DNA of 64,000 nt from Dyella sp. AtDHG13. Lineage in GTDB: Bacteria > Pseudomonadota > Gammaproteobacteria > Xanthomonadales > Rhodanobacteraceae. Shown here in pieces: positions 27,582 to 37,211 of the stretch. Positions within the stretch are counted from its first letter, which is position 1. Each line of letters begins with the position of its first letter. The notes under the pieces are model-generated. The model was not told where the DNA came from and searched no databases. It saw only the letters and a list, made by a program, of their open reading frames with translations. A program made the translations under genes and the position numbers. Location of the stretch: NCBI RefSeq assembly GCF_003201105.1, contig NZ_QICJ01000009.1:1-64000 (forward strand), given 5' to 3'.

Positions 27582-28795
27582 AGTGGCGCCTTCGCTTGAT
27601 GATGCTGTTCGAGTACGCCATCTGGGGCGCCTGGTACGTCACCGTCAGCACGTGGATGGGCAAGACGCTGCACTTCAGCGGCCAGGAGATCGGCGCGGTG
27701 GCGGGCACCACCGCCATCGGCGCGATGATCTCGCCGCTGTTCGTCGGCCTGCTGGCCGATCGCCTGTTCGATACGCGCGGCGTGCTGGCCGCGCTGCACG
27801 TTGTCGGCGCGGTGCTGCTGGTGGTCGCCGCGCAGCAGCATCTGTTCCCGGTGCTCTACACGGTGCTGCTGGTCTATAGCCTGTGCTACATGCCGACGCT
27901 GGCACTGACCACGTCGCTGGCGATGCGGCACATCAGCGATCCGCGCGAGGAGTTCGGCGCCATCCGCGTGTTCGGCACGCTGGGCTGGATCGTGGTTGGC
28001 CTGGCCGTGGGCGCCTGGGGCGTGGAGGCCACCGCCTCGCCGCTGCTGTTGGCCGCCGCGCTGTCGGTGGTCATGGCGGTGTACTGCCTCAGCCTGCCGC
28101 CCACGCCACCGCTGGCGCGCCACCAACGCTTCGAGCTGCGCCACGCGCTTCCGCTGGAATCGCTGCACCTGCTGCGCGACCGCTCGATGGCGGTGTTCGC
28201 CCTCGCCTCCTTCCTGATCTGCATTCCGCTGCAGTTCTACTACGCCTTCACCAACCTCTACCTCAACGAGATCGGCGTCGCCAACGCCGCCGGCAAGATG
28301 ACCGGCGGGCAGATGTCGGAGCTGTTCTGCATGCTGCTCATCCCGTGGTTCTTCCGCCGCCTGGGCGTGAAGTACATGCTCGCCGTGGGCATGCTGGCGT
28401 GGGTGGTGCGCTATGCGATGTTCGCGCTCGGCGGCACCGGCCAACTGATGTGGATGCTGTGGCTCGGCATCGTCCTGCACGGCATCTGCTTCGACTTCTT
28501 CTTCGTCGTCGGCCAGATCTACATCGACCGCGAAGCCCCGCCCGCGCTGCGCGCGGCCACGCAGGGGCTGATCACCTTCCTCACCTACGGCCTGGGCATG
28601 TTCGTCGGCTCGTGGCTGTCGGGCTGGGTGGTGGACGCCAACTCGAGCACGGTCGCGCAAGGCGTGGTCGTGCACGACTGGCATGCCATCTGGCTGATCG
28701 CCGGCGGATGCGCGGCCGTGGTGCTGGTGCTGTTCGTACTGCTGTTCAAGGATCGCCGCGCCGAGGCCGGCAGCCCCGTCGCCACCACGGCGTAA
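27578..28795 (+). CDS. MFS transporter, nucleoside:H+ symporter-like
   Basis: A 405-residue major facilitator protein with 12 membrane helices, of the NupG/YegT-type nucleoside:H+ symporter group (first helix FEYAIWGAWYVTVSTWM; later FGAIRVFGTLGWIVVGL). Members in sugar operons carry glycosides or keto sugars rather than nucleosides. ATG 27578 overlaps the stop of the upstream dehydrogenase. It probably imports the product of periplasmic oxidation or hydrolysis. Confidence 0.85.
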   Translation: MKWRLRLMMLFEYAIWGAWYVTVSTWMGKTLHFSGQEIGAVAGTTAIGAMISPLFVGLLADRLFDTRGVLAALHVVGAVLLVVAAQQHLFPVLYTVLLVYSLCYMPTLALTTSLAMRHISDPREEFGAIRVFGTLGWIVVGLAVGAWGVEATASPLLLAAALSVVMAVYCLSLPPTPPLARHQRFELRHALPLESLHLLRDRSMAVFALASFLICIPLQFYYAFTNLYLNEIGVANAAGKMTGGQMSELFCMLLIPWFFRRLGVKYMLAVGMLAWVVRYAMFALGGTGQLMWMLWLGIVLHGICFDFFFVVGQIYIDREAPPALRAATQGLITFLTYGLGMFVGSWLSGWVVDANSSTVAQGVVVHDWHAIWLIAGGCAAVVLVLFVLLFKDRRAEAGSPVATTA

Positions 28796-28841
28796 GCCAC
28801 CGTCCCCAACACATCCACCTGGACATCCGGGAGAAATATCC

Positions 28842-29717
28842 ATGTTGACCCGCAGGCAGTTCCTGGCTCGATCCGCCCTGCTCGGCGGCGCCGCGTGGCT
28901 GGCCGCCGGCTCGCCCGGCAGGCTGTTCGCCGCCGCGGCGCAGAAGCCGCTCGGCATCCAGCTCTACATGGTGCTCAAGGCCTATCAGGACGAGCCGATG
29001 GGCACGCTCAAGACATTGAAGTCGATCGGCTACAGCGAGATCGAAGCCATCGTCACCACCACCGCGCAGACGCTGCGCGACCAGCTGAAGGAAGCGGGCC
29101 TGGCCTGCCCCAGCATGCACTTCGACAGCCTGGGCATCGACCCCGGCATCGAGGCGGCGCATGTGCTCGGCACGCAGTACATCGTCAGCAGCATGCTGCC
29201 GGAGATCATGGCGAAGATGAAAGGCGGCAAGGGCGAGGCCACCTACACGCTCGACGACGCCAAGCGCACCGCGGCCTACGCCAACCAGATCGGCGAAAAG
29301 GCGAAGCAGGCGGGCCTGCAGTACGCGTACCACAACCACCACAAGGAGTTCACCGAAGTCGGCCAGGGCCAGACGTACTACGACGTGCTGCTCAAGGAAA
29401 CCGACCCGCAACTGGTGAAGTTCGAGCTCGACTGCGGCTGGGTGCACGCCGGCGGCAAGAATCCCGTCGATTATTTCAATGCCAATCCGGGCCGCATCCC
29501 GCTGATGCACGCCAAGGATTTCCTGCCCTCGCCCGCGCCCAACGAATATCCGGGCGCCGAACTGGGGCGCGGCACGGTGGACTACAAGCCGATCATGGCG
29601 GCGGCGGATCGCGCGGGGCTCAAGCACTGCTTCGTCGAGCAGGAAGGCCCCTTCAGCCGCGTGAGCCAGCTCGAAGCCGCGCGCATCGACTACGCCTACC
29701 TGCGGCCGCTGCGCTGA
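28842..29717 (+). CDS. Tat-exported sugar isomerase/epimerase-like TIM barrel
   Basis: A 291-residue xylose-isomerase-like TIM-barrel protein with a twin-arginine signal (TRRQFLARSALLGGAAWL). The barrel shows GIQLYMVLK, YAYHNHHKEF (metal/substrate His), VKFELDCGWVHAGG, MHAKDF and CFVEQEGPF, giving the expected Glu/Asp/His metal ligands. Export places it in the periplasm with the GMC dehydrogenase. It could isomerise, epimerise or cleave 3-keto sugars; the reaction is not determined. Confidence 0.82.
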   Translation: MLTRRQFLARSALLGGAAWLAAGSPGRLFAAAAQKPLGIQLYMVLKAYQDEPMGTLKTLKSIGYSEIEAIVTTTAQTLRDQLKEAGLACPSMHFDSLGIDPGIEAAHVLGTQYIVSSMLPEIMAKMKGGKGEATYTLDDAKRTAAYANQIGEKAKQAGLQYAYHNHHKEFTEVGQGQTYYDVLLKETDPQLVKFELDCGWVHAGGKNPVDYFNANPGRIPLMHAKDFLPSPAPNEYPGAELGRGTVDYKPIMAAADRAGLKHCFVEQEGPFSRVSQLEAARIDYAYLRPLR

Positions 29718-29760
29718 GCCGCGCCTTCCCCACTCACCGATAGCCTTGTTGCAAGGGATC

Positions 29761-31455
29761 ATGATGGAAAAGAACACATACGACGCCATCGTCGTCGGCA
29801 CCGGCGTCAGCGGCGGCTGGGCCGCCAAGGAACTGACCGAAAAAGGCCTGAAGACGCTGGTGCTCGATCGCGGCCGCATGGTGAAGCACGGCGACTACCC
29901 CACCGCCATGAAAGCGCCCTGGGAGCTGCCCTACGCCGACGAACCCACGCGCGAAGACGTGCTGCGCCACCCCAAGAGCACGCGGCCCTCGTTCTACGGC
30001 ATCACGCAGTCCACCAAGCACTGGTTCGTCGATGACATCGACAACCCCTACGAGGAAACCAAGCCCTTCGACTGGTTCCGCGGCTATCACGTGGGCGGAC
30101 GCTCGCTGATGTGGGGACGCCAAAGCTATCGCCTCAGCGAGATGGACCTGGAGGCGAACGCCAAGGAAGGCGTCGGCGTGGACTGGCCCATCCGCTATGT
30201 GGACCTGGCGCCGTGGTACGACTACGTGGAGAACTTCATCGGCGTGAGCGGCTCCATCGAACACCTGGCGCAGCTGCCCGACGGGCAGTTCCTGCCGCCG
30301 ATGGAGCTGAACAGCGTGGAGAAGGAATTCGGCGGACGCCTTGCCGACAAGTTCAACCGCAAGCTGATCATCGGCCGCACCGCCAACCTGTCCGCGCCGC
30401 TCAAGCACGACCAAAGCCCGCAGCGCGCCACCTGCCAGTACCGCAACCTGTGCATGCGCGGCTGCCCCTTCGGCGGGTATTTCAGCAGCAACTCCTCGAC
30501 GCTGCCCTCGGCCGAGCGCACCGGCAACATGACCATCGTGCCCAACGCCATCGTCTACGAGATGATCTACGACAACGCCAAGGGCAAAGCGACCGGCGTG
30601 CGCGTGCTCGATGCGGAAACGGGCAAGCAGACCGATTACTTCGCGCGCGTGATCTTCCTGTGCGCCTCGACCTTCGGCACCACGCACATCCTGCTCAATT
30701 CCACCTCCAGCCGTTTCCCCAACGGCTTCGGCAACGACAGCGGCGAACTCGGCCACAACGTCATGGACCACACCTTCGGCAGCGGCGTCACCGCCTCCGT
30801 CGACGGCCACGAGGACCGCTACTACACCGGTCGCCGCCCCAACGGCTTCTATATTCCGCGCTATCGCAACATCGGCTCGGACAAGCGCCCGTACCTGCGC
30901 GGCTTCGGTTTCCAGGGCAGCGCAAGCCGCCAGAGCTGGGCGCGGCTGGTGAACCAGCCCCTGCTCGGCGATGAGCTGAAGCAGGCGGCGGAAGAACCCG
31001 GCCCGTGGCGACTGGGCATGTCGGGCTTCGGCGAGATGCTGCCCTCGCACGACAACTACGTCACGCTGGACCGCAACCACAAGGACAAGTACGGCCTGCC
31101 GGTGCTCAATTTCCACGTGGAGCACAAGGAAAACGAGGTCCTCATGATGAAGGAGATCCTCGCCGATGCGATGGAGATGATGACGGCGGCCGGCTATCAC
31201 GACGTGCGCACGTACCAGATCGAGGCGAACCCCGGCTCCGCCATCCACGAGATGGGCACGGCGCGCATGGGGCGCGACCCGAAAACCTCCGTGCTCAATG
31301 GCTGGAACCAGATGCACGCCTGCAAGAACGTGTTCATCACCGACGGTTCGTGCATGGCCTCGTCCGCCTGCCAGAACCCCTCGCTCACCTACATGGCGCT
31401 GACCGCACGCGCGGCCAATCACGCCGTGGAAGAACTCAAGCGCGGCAACATTTGA
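29761..31455 (+). CDS. GMC-family FAD dehydrogenase, glucoside 3-dehydrogenase-like large subunit
   Basis: A 564-residue flavoprotein with an N-terminal FAD-binding VVGTGVSGGWAAKEL and LVLDRGRM. The C-terminal substrate half has IHEMGTARMGRD and VFITDGSCMASSACQNPSLT. Three cysteines at about 225, 231 and 235 (CX5CX3C) have the spacing of the 3Fe-4S site in the gamma-alpha FAD glucose dehydrogenase of Burkholderia. ATG 29761 follows AAGGGA. It has no signal peptide of its own and would be co-exported with the next gene's Tat-bearing small subunit. Likely oxidation of glycosides at C3. No cytochrome c subunit is encoded here. Confidence 0.85.
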   Translation: MMEKNTYDAIVVGTGVSGGWAAKELTEKGLKTLVLDRGRMVKHGDYPTAMKAPWELPYADEPTREDVLRHPKSTRPSFYGITQSTKHWFVDDIDNPYEETKPFDWFRGYHVGGRSLMWGRQSYRLSEMDLEANAKEGVGVDWPIRYVDLAPWYDYVENFIGVSGSIEHLAQLPDGQFLPPMELNSVEKEFGGRLADKFNRKLIIGRTANLSAPLKHDQSPQRATCQYRNLCMRGCPFGGYFSSNSSTLPSAERTGNMTIVPNAIVYEMIYDNAKGKATGVRVLDAETGKQTDYFARVIFLCASTFGTTHILLNSTSSRFPNGFGNDSGELGHNVMDHTFGSGVTASVDGHEDRYYTGRRPNGFYIPRYRNIGSDKRPYLRGFGFQGSASRQSWARLVNQPLLGDELKQAAEEPGPWRLGMSGFGEMLPSHDNYVTLDRNHKDKYGLPVLNFHVEHKENEVLMMKEILADAMEMMTAAGYHDVRTYQIEANPGSAIHEMGTARMGRDPKTSVLNGWNQMHACKNVFITDGSCMASSACQNPSLTYMALTARAANHAVEELKRGNI

Positions 31456-31464
31456 GGACACACC

Positions 31465-32055
31465 ATGAATCGTCGCGAATGGTTGAAATGCGTTTCCGCA
31501 CTGGCCGTGGGCGTGGTGGCCGCACCGTCGCTGCTGGCCGCCATCGATGCGCACGCGGCCGCGCAGGCATCGGGCTCCTCGGCGCGCTTCTTCACCGCGC
31601 CGCAGGGCGACCTGATCGCCGCGGTGGTGGACATCATCCTGCCCCGCAGCAAGACGCCCGGCGCGCTGGATGCCGGCGTCCCCGCCTTCATCGACCAGAT
31701 GTTCAAGGACGTCTATACGAACAACGAGCAGCAGCGCTATCTCGCCTCGCTGGCGTTGTTCGACAAGGCCGGCGGCAAGCCCTTCCTGCAGCTGGACGAA
31801 GCGCGGCGCAAGGCGCTGGTGCGCAAGCTGCATGAAGAGGCGCTGGCCGATTCGCCGGACTCGGACAAGGTGTCCGCCGCCAACTTCGTCATGATGACCA
31901 AGAAACTCACCATGATGGGTTTCTTCCTGTCCGAACCCGGTTGCACGGAGGTGCTCCAGTACGCGGCCGTGCCCGGCAGTTACCATGCCGATGTCCCGCT
32001 GTCGAAGGCGGGCAATGGCAAGGCATGGGCCGTCGAAACGGTATTGACGCTTTGA
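31465..32055 (+). CDS. gluconate 2-dehydrogenase subunit 3-family small subunit (Tat)
   Basis: A 196-residue small subunit. The N-terminus is a Tat signal (NRREWLKCVSALAVGVVAA) and the rest fits the gluconate 2-dehydrogenase gamma / glucoside 3-dehydrogenase small-subunit family (VVDIILPRSKTPGALDAGVP, YLASLALFDKA). It lies 9 bp after the GMC gene and would act as its folding and export partner, carrying the complex to the periplasm. Confidence 0.85.
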   Translation: MNRREWLKCVSALAVGVVAAPSLLAAIDAHAAAQASGSSARFFTAPQGDLIAAVVDIILPRSKTPGALDAGVPAFIDQMFKDVYTNNEQQRYLASLALFDKAGGKPFLQLDEARRKALVRKLHEEALADSPDSDKVSAANFVMMTKKLTMMGFFLSEPGCTEVLQYAAVPGSYHADVPLSKAGNGKAWAVETVLTL

Positions 32056-32089
32056 AACGCGGTCCCTCGCGCAGATCAGGACACCAGCC

Positions 32090-33145
32090 ATGAAAACACT
32101 CAAGGGGCCGGGCATCTTTCTCGCTCAGTACGCGGGTGACGAAGCACCGTTCAACACGCTGCCCGACATCGCCCGCTGGGCGTCCTCGCTGGGCTTCGTC
32201 GGCGTGCAGATTCCCTCCAACGACACGCGCCTGTTCGATCTCGCGCAGGCGGCCGCCAGCAAGACCTATTGCGACGACATCGCCGGCATGCTGGCGGAGC
32301 ACGGCCTGGCGGTGACGGAGTTGTCCACCCATCTGCAAGGGCAACTGGTGGCCTCGCATCCCGCGTACGACCGCCTGTTCGACGGCTTCGCGCCACCGGC
32401 GCTGCGCGGCAACGTGCAGGCCCGCCAGGCCTGGGCGGTGGAGCAACTGAAACTGGCCGCCAAGGCGAGCAGGCACCTCGGCCTTACCGCGCACGCCACC
32501 TTCTCCGGCGCGCTGGCGTGGCATCTGTTCTATCCGTGGCCGCAGCGATCGGCGGGCCTGATCGACGAGGCATTCGCGGAGCTTGGCCGCCGCTGGCGTC
32601 CCATCCTCGATGCGTTCGACGAGGCCGGCGTGGATGTCTGTTTCGAGCTGCACCCTGGCGAAGACCTGCACGACGGCGCCACCTTCGAGCGCTTTCTCGA
32701 CGTGGTCGACCATCACCCGCGCGCCAACATCCTGTACGACCCCAGCCACATGGTCCTGCAGCAGATGGACTATCTGGCCTTTATCGATCTCTACCACGAA
32801 CGCATCCGCGCCTTTCACGTGAAGGATGCGGAGTTCCGCCCCAACGGGCGCGCGGGCGTCTACGGCGGCTATCAAAGCTGGGTAGACCGTCCCGGCCGCT
32901 TTCGCTCACTGGGTGACGGGCAGATCAACTTCGGCGCGGTGTTCAGCAAGTTCGCGCAGTACGACTATCCGGGCTGGGCCGTGCTGGAATGGGAGTGCGC
33001 GCTGAAAGATCCGCAGGTGGGCGCGCAGGAAGGCGCGGTATTCATCCGCGAGCACATCATCAAGGTCACCGGGCGCGCCTTCGACGATTTTGTCGCCACC
33101 CAGGCCGATAGCCATTTCAACCGCCAACTGCTGGGACTCGAATAA
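32090..33145 (+). CDS. sugar phosphate isomerase/epimerase-like TIM barrel
   Basis: A 351-residue cytosolic AP-endonuclease-2-like TIM barrel without a signal peptide. Metal-ligand motifs include DVCFELHPGEDLHDG, NILYDPSHMVLQQMD, AFHVKDAEF and WAVLEWECAL. It is longer than usual family members (about 280-300), with added loops around residues 90-130. It is probably an intracellular step of 3-keto-sugar turnover, such as isomerisation or hydrolysis. The exact reaction is unknown. Confidence 0.82.
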   Translation: MKTLKGPGIFLAQYAGDEAPFNTLPDIARWASSLGFVGVQIPSNDTRLFDLAQAAASKTYCDDIAGMLAEHGLAVTELSTHLQGQLVASHPAYDRLFDGFAPPALRGNVQARQAWAVEQLKLAAKASRHLGLTAHATFSGALAWHLFYPWPQRSAGLIDEAFAELGRRWRPILDAFDEAGVDVCFELHPGEDLHDGATFERFLDVVDHHPRANILYDPSHMVLQQMDYLAFIDLYHERIRAFHVKDAEFRPNGRAGVYGGYQSWVDRPGRFRSLGDGQINFGAVFSKFAQYDYPGWAVLEWECALKDPQVGAQEGAVFIREHIIKVTGRAFDDFVATQADSHFNRQLLGLE

Positions 33146-33186
33146 CACATGCGCCCCTGCCCGCCTGCCCCGGAGTTGCCCAGGCC

Positions 33187-34095
<909 letters not shown>

Positions 34096-34114
34096 ACATC
34101 CATCGGATACACCC

Positions 34115-34891
34115 ATGACACAACGAATCAACGCCGCCATCCTGCTCGCGCTCGCCACCTCCGCCGCCTGGGCGCAGTCCGCCGAGCCCACCGATCCCAA
34201 GGCCACCGAGCAATGGGAGCCCGTGCCCAGGACGGTGACGCCCGGCAAGCAGGACAGCGCGCCGCCGTCGGATGCCATCGTGCTGTTCGACGGCCACGAC
34301 CTCAGCCAGTGGGAAGCCTCCAAGGACCAGTCGCCAGCGCGCTGGAAGGTGCACGATGGCGTGGCGACGGTGGACAAGGCCACCGGCAACATCCAGACCA
34401 AGCGGCATTTCAGGAACTACCAGCTGCACCTGGAATGGCGCGTGCCCAAGGACATCACCGGCGAAGGCCAGGCGCGCGGCAACAGCGGCCTGTTCCTCGC
34501 CTCCACCGGGCCGGGCGACGAAGGCTACGAAATCCAGATCCTCGACTCGTACAACAACAAGACCTACGTCAACGGTCAGGCCGCCAGCATCTATAAGCAA
34601 TCGCCGCCGCTGGTGAATGCGATGCGTCCGCCGGGCGAATGGCAGACCTACGACGTGGTGTGGACCGCGCCGGTGTTCGCCGCGGATGGCACGCTCAAGT
34701 CACCGGGCTACGTCACCCTGTTCCACAACGGCGTGCTGGTGCAGAACCACACCCAGCTCGCCGGCGAGACCTTCTACATCGGCAAGCCGAAGTACAAGCC
34801 GTATGCGGATGCGGCGATCAAGCTGCAGGCGCATGGCGATCCATCGGCGGCGATCAGCTTTCGTAACATCTGGGTGCGGCCGTTGGATTGA
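34115..34891 (+). CDS. DUF1080 3-keto-disaccharide hydrolase, secreted
   Basis: A 258-residue protein with a Sec signal peptide (NAAILLALATSAAWA) and a concanavalin-like DUF1080 domain: IVLFDGHDLSQW, RGNSGLFL, YEIQILDSYNN, and WQTYDVVWTAP. Family members cleave glycosidic bonds of 3-keto-glycosides by elimination-type chemistry without a classical hydrolase acid pair. ATG 34115 is chosen. It is the last gene of the operon and would act in the periplasm after the GMC dehydrogenase. Confidence 0.88.
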   Translation: MTQRINAAILLALATSAAWAQSAEPTDPKATEQWEPVPRTVTPGKQDSAPPSDAIVLFDGHDLSQWEASKDQSPARWKVHDGVATVDKATGNIQTKRHFRNYQLHLEWRVPKDITGEGQARGNSGLFLASTGPGDEGYEIQILDSYNNKTYVNGQAASIYKQSPPLVNAMRPPGEWQTYDVVWTAPVFAADGTLKSPGYVTLFHNGVLVQNHTQLAGETFYIGKPKYKPYADAAIKLQAHGDPSAAISFRNIWVRPLD

Positions 34892-34951
34892 GTGGCTGGC
34901 TGCATGTCGGCTTAAAGCCGGTTCTAAATCCTGCGGGAGTGCACATTCCTC

Positions 34952-35050
34952 CTCACCGTCATCCCCGCGAAAGCGGGGATCCAGTGCCTTTAAGCCTTAT
35001 CGCAGCGAGTAAAGTCGCTGGATCCCCGCTTTCGCGGGGATGACGGTGAG
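34952..35050. repeat. perfect 33-bp inverted repeat element
   Basis: 34952-34984 and 35018-35050 are perfect inverted copies, and each arm has an inner CCCCGC-GAAA-GCGGGG hairpin. It lies between the convergent DUF1080 and GDCCVxC genes and could terminate both. The ends match the element at 12967-13096. Confidence 0.88.
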
Positions 35051-35086
35051 GGATATAAGCGTTCATACGAGATTTTGACCGAGTCC

Positions 35087-35323
35087 TCAGCCCCCGCAAC
35101 ACGAACGCCCCTGCCGCTGCATCGGCGGACATGGCACCGACCCATACGAGCAGAACACGCAGCAGTCGCCCGGCTTGGGCTTCAGCAGCGCGCCGCAAGC
35201 GGCGCATTCGTGAAAGAACACGCAGGCATCCGTCGGCATGACTTCCACGCTCAGGTGACCGCACTGCGGGCATGCCAGACGCGACTCCAGCATCAGCGTC
35301 CCGCCATCGATATTCGTCGCCAT
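35087..35323 (-). CDS. GDCCVxC-domain small Cys-rich protein
   Basis: A 78-residue protein with two Cys pairs of a zinc ribbon (CPQC and CAAC), the signature GDCCVFCSYGSVPCPP, and a C-terminal CC. This matches the GDCCVxC family, of which some members are annotated as selenoproteins. Here the codons at the motif are TGC TGC, so this copy uses Cys. Function unknown; metal or redox binding is likely. It is monocistronic. Confidence 0.8.
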   Translation of the reverse strand: MATNIDGGTLMLESRLACPQCGHLSVEVMPTDACVFFHECAACGALLKPKPGDCCVFCSYGSVPCPPMQRQGRSCCGG

Positions 35324-35832
35324 CCACGCGCCTCCTTACCGGGCCGCCATGATGGCGGAAATCCCTTCCGCCTTCACCGCGGCCGCGGCACTCACGATTC
35401 GACGCCAGCCTGCCACCGTCCGTGCGGGAAAAACCGTGCCGCAGGTGGCACCGCCAGTGCGCGGCGGCACATCCGGCAGCCACGACGCAGCGCTGATGAG
35501 GCTTTCACTGGGCTGACGCCATATCGCAAGTTCCAACGACCGGACACGTTACGCAAGCGCTGACGCAATGCCTGCCAATGGCTCGCCCGCCTTCGCTCCC
35601 ATGCACGAAAAACCCCGAAATAACGCATGAAACAAGGCGATTGGACGTCCATATCGGCCCGTCTATATAGAACCTATTTCCGATGGCCAAGGACAGTCAC
35701 GTGTAAGCGCGTCGCTTTCCGGCAGAGAGATAATCCACGGGTTGAAGGAAGCACACATTCAAAAACTTGCGCTTTTGCAGGGGTATTTCTGAAGAAGCCG
35801 ACTGGCTACCCGATCACGGGAGGGATGCAGCC
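35324..35832. other. intergenic region, no gene seen
   Basis: 509 bp between divergent genes. Short open frames here have no recognisable family or ribosome site. The last 200 bp are more A/T-rich and probably hold the promoter of the PaaK/CapK-like gene. I cannot mark a definite promoter. Confidence 0.5.
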
Positions 35833-37203
35833 ATGAGCCTTTGGTACGAAACGACCTTTCGACGCGTGTTGTTTCCCGCGTATGAATCCAAGCTGCGCCA
35901 CCGCGACACCTTGCCGTGGCTCGATCGCTACGAGCAGGATCAGTGGCTGTCGCCCGAACAGGTGGCGCAATTGCAATGGACGCGCCTGAAACAATTGCTG
36001 GAGCACTGCCATCGTGAAGTGCCCTATTACCAGAAGCAGTGGCGCACGCTCGGCGTCACGCCGGATGACATCCGCAGCATGGAGGATTTCGCCCGGCTAC
36101 CGCTGCTGACCAAGGCGGACATCCGCGCGCATTTCGACGACCTGAAAGCAGTGTCGATGCGCGATGAACTGCTCTACAAGGCCACCGGCGGCTCCACCGG
36201 CGAGCCGATGCGCTTTGGCTACACGCGCGAAAGCAACAGCCGTCGCCATGCCGTGATGTGGCGTGGCTACGGCTGGGCGGGCGCGCCGTTGGGCGCGCGC
36301 AGCCTGCTGCTGTGGGGTGCGGGCGTGGGCAACATGCCGTGGAGGCAGCGCGTGAAGGATCATCTCTACCACGCCGCGTTCTCCCGCCGCGTGATCAACA
36401 GCTTCCACATGACGGACGCGAACATGGCCGAGTACGCCGACGCCATCGACGATTTCCGGCCACGCGTGCTGCTCGGCTATACCGGACCGTTGATCCGCCT
36501 CGCGCAATGGCTGCTCGATACCGGCCGCCGCGTCCATCGGCCGGAATCGTTCATTTCCTGCGGCGAGGCACTGCACGAGTTCCAGCGCGAGATCGTGGAG
36601 CAGGCATTCGGCTGCCCTGCGTTCAATACCTACGGATGCCGCGAGTTCATGCTGGTGGCATCGGAATGCGAGCGGCACGAGGGCCTGCACGTCAACGCCG
36701 ACCATCTGGTGGTGGAGCTGCCCAAGACCGCGGATGCGCCACCGGAAGGCGAAACCGGTGAGGTGGTGGTCACCGACCTTTCCAACTACGGCATGCCGTT
36801 CATCCGCTATGCCACCACCGACCTGGCCACGCCTGCGCACCACGCCTGCAGCTGCGGCCGCGGGCTGCCCTTGATCAAGCAGGTGGAAGGCCGCGTGCTC
36901 GACGCCATCCACACGCCGGATGGCCGCGTGCTGCCCGGCATGTTCTTTCCGTTCCTGTTCAAGGAAACCAAGGGCGTGAGCCGCTACCAGGTCGTGCAAC
37001 GCCAACTGGATCGCCTGGATGTGTCCATCGTGCGCGGCCCTGCGTTCGACGACGATTCGCTGGCCTTTATCCAGCGCGAGATCCACAAGGTGCTGGGCGA
37101 CAGCGTTGCGCTGCATTGCCATTTCGTGGACAGCATTCCACTGACCCGCAGCGGCAAGACACGGCTGACCGTTTCGGAACTCGGCGACCCGGTTGCCCAC
37201 TGA
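35833..37203 (+). CDS. PaaK/CapK-like AMP-forming ligase
   Basis: A 456-residue adenylate-forming protein related to phenylacetate-CoA ligase and to CapK of capsule clusters. The P-loop-like YKATGGSTGEPMRFGYTRE, FNTYGCREF (the YG motif), TGEVVVTDL and the C-terminal LTRSGKTR lysine motif are visible. No phenylacetate or capsule gene is adjacent, so its substrate is unknown. ATG 35833 is 22 codons into the open frame and gives the usual N-terminus. Confidence 0.82.
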   Translation: MSLWYETTFRRVLFPAYESKLRHRDTLPWLDRYEQDQWLSPEQVAQLQWTRLKQLLEHCHREVPYYQKQWRTLGVTPDDIRSMEDFARLPLLTKADIRAHFDDLKAVSMRDELLYKATGGSTGEPMRFGYTRESNSRRHAVMWRGYGWAGAPLGARSLLLWGAGVGNMPWRQRVKDHLYHAAFSRRVINSFHMTDANMAEYADAIDDFRPRVLLGYTGPLIRLAQWLLDTGRRVHRPESFISCGEALHEFQREIVEQAFGCPAFNTYGCREFMLVASECERHEGLHVNADHLVVELPKTADAPPEGETGEVVVTDLSNYGMPFIRYATTDLATPAHHACSCGRGLPLIKQVEGRVLDAIHTPDGRVLPGMFFPFLFKETKGVSRYQVVQRQLDRLDVSIVRGPAFDDDSLAFIQREIHKVLGDSVALHCHFVDSIPLTRSGKTRLTVSELGDPVAH

Positions 37204-37211
37204 CGGGCCGA

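Noticed and set aside
29734-32115. A 793-residue minus-strand open frame
   Set aside because: Antisense shadow of the GMC dehydrogenase and its small subunit.
35336-35690. Small minus-strand genes upstream of the GDCCVxC gene
   Set aside because: Overlapping short frames with no coherent codon bias, family or ribosome site.
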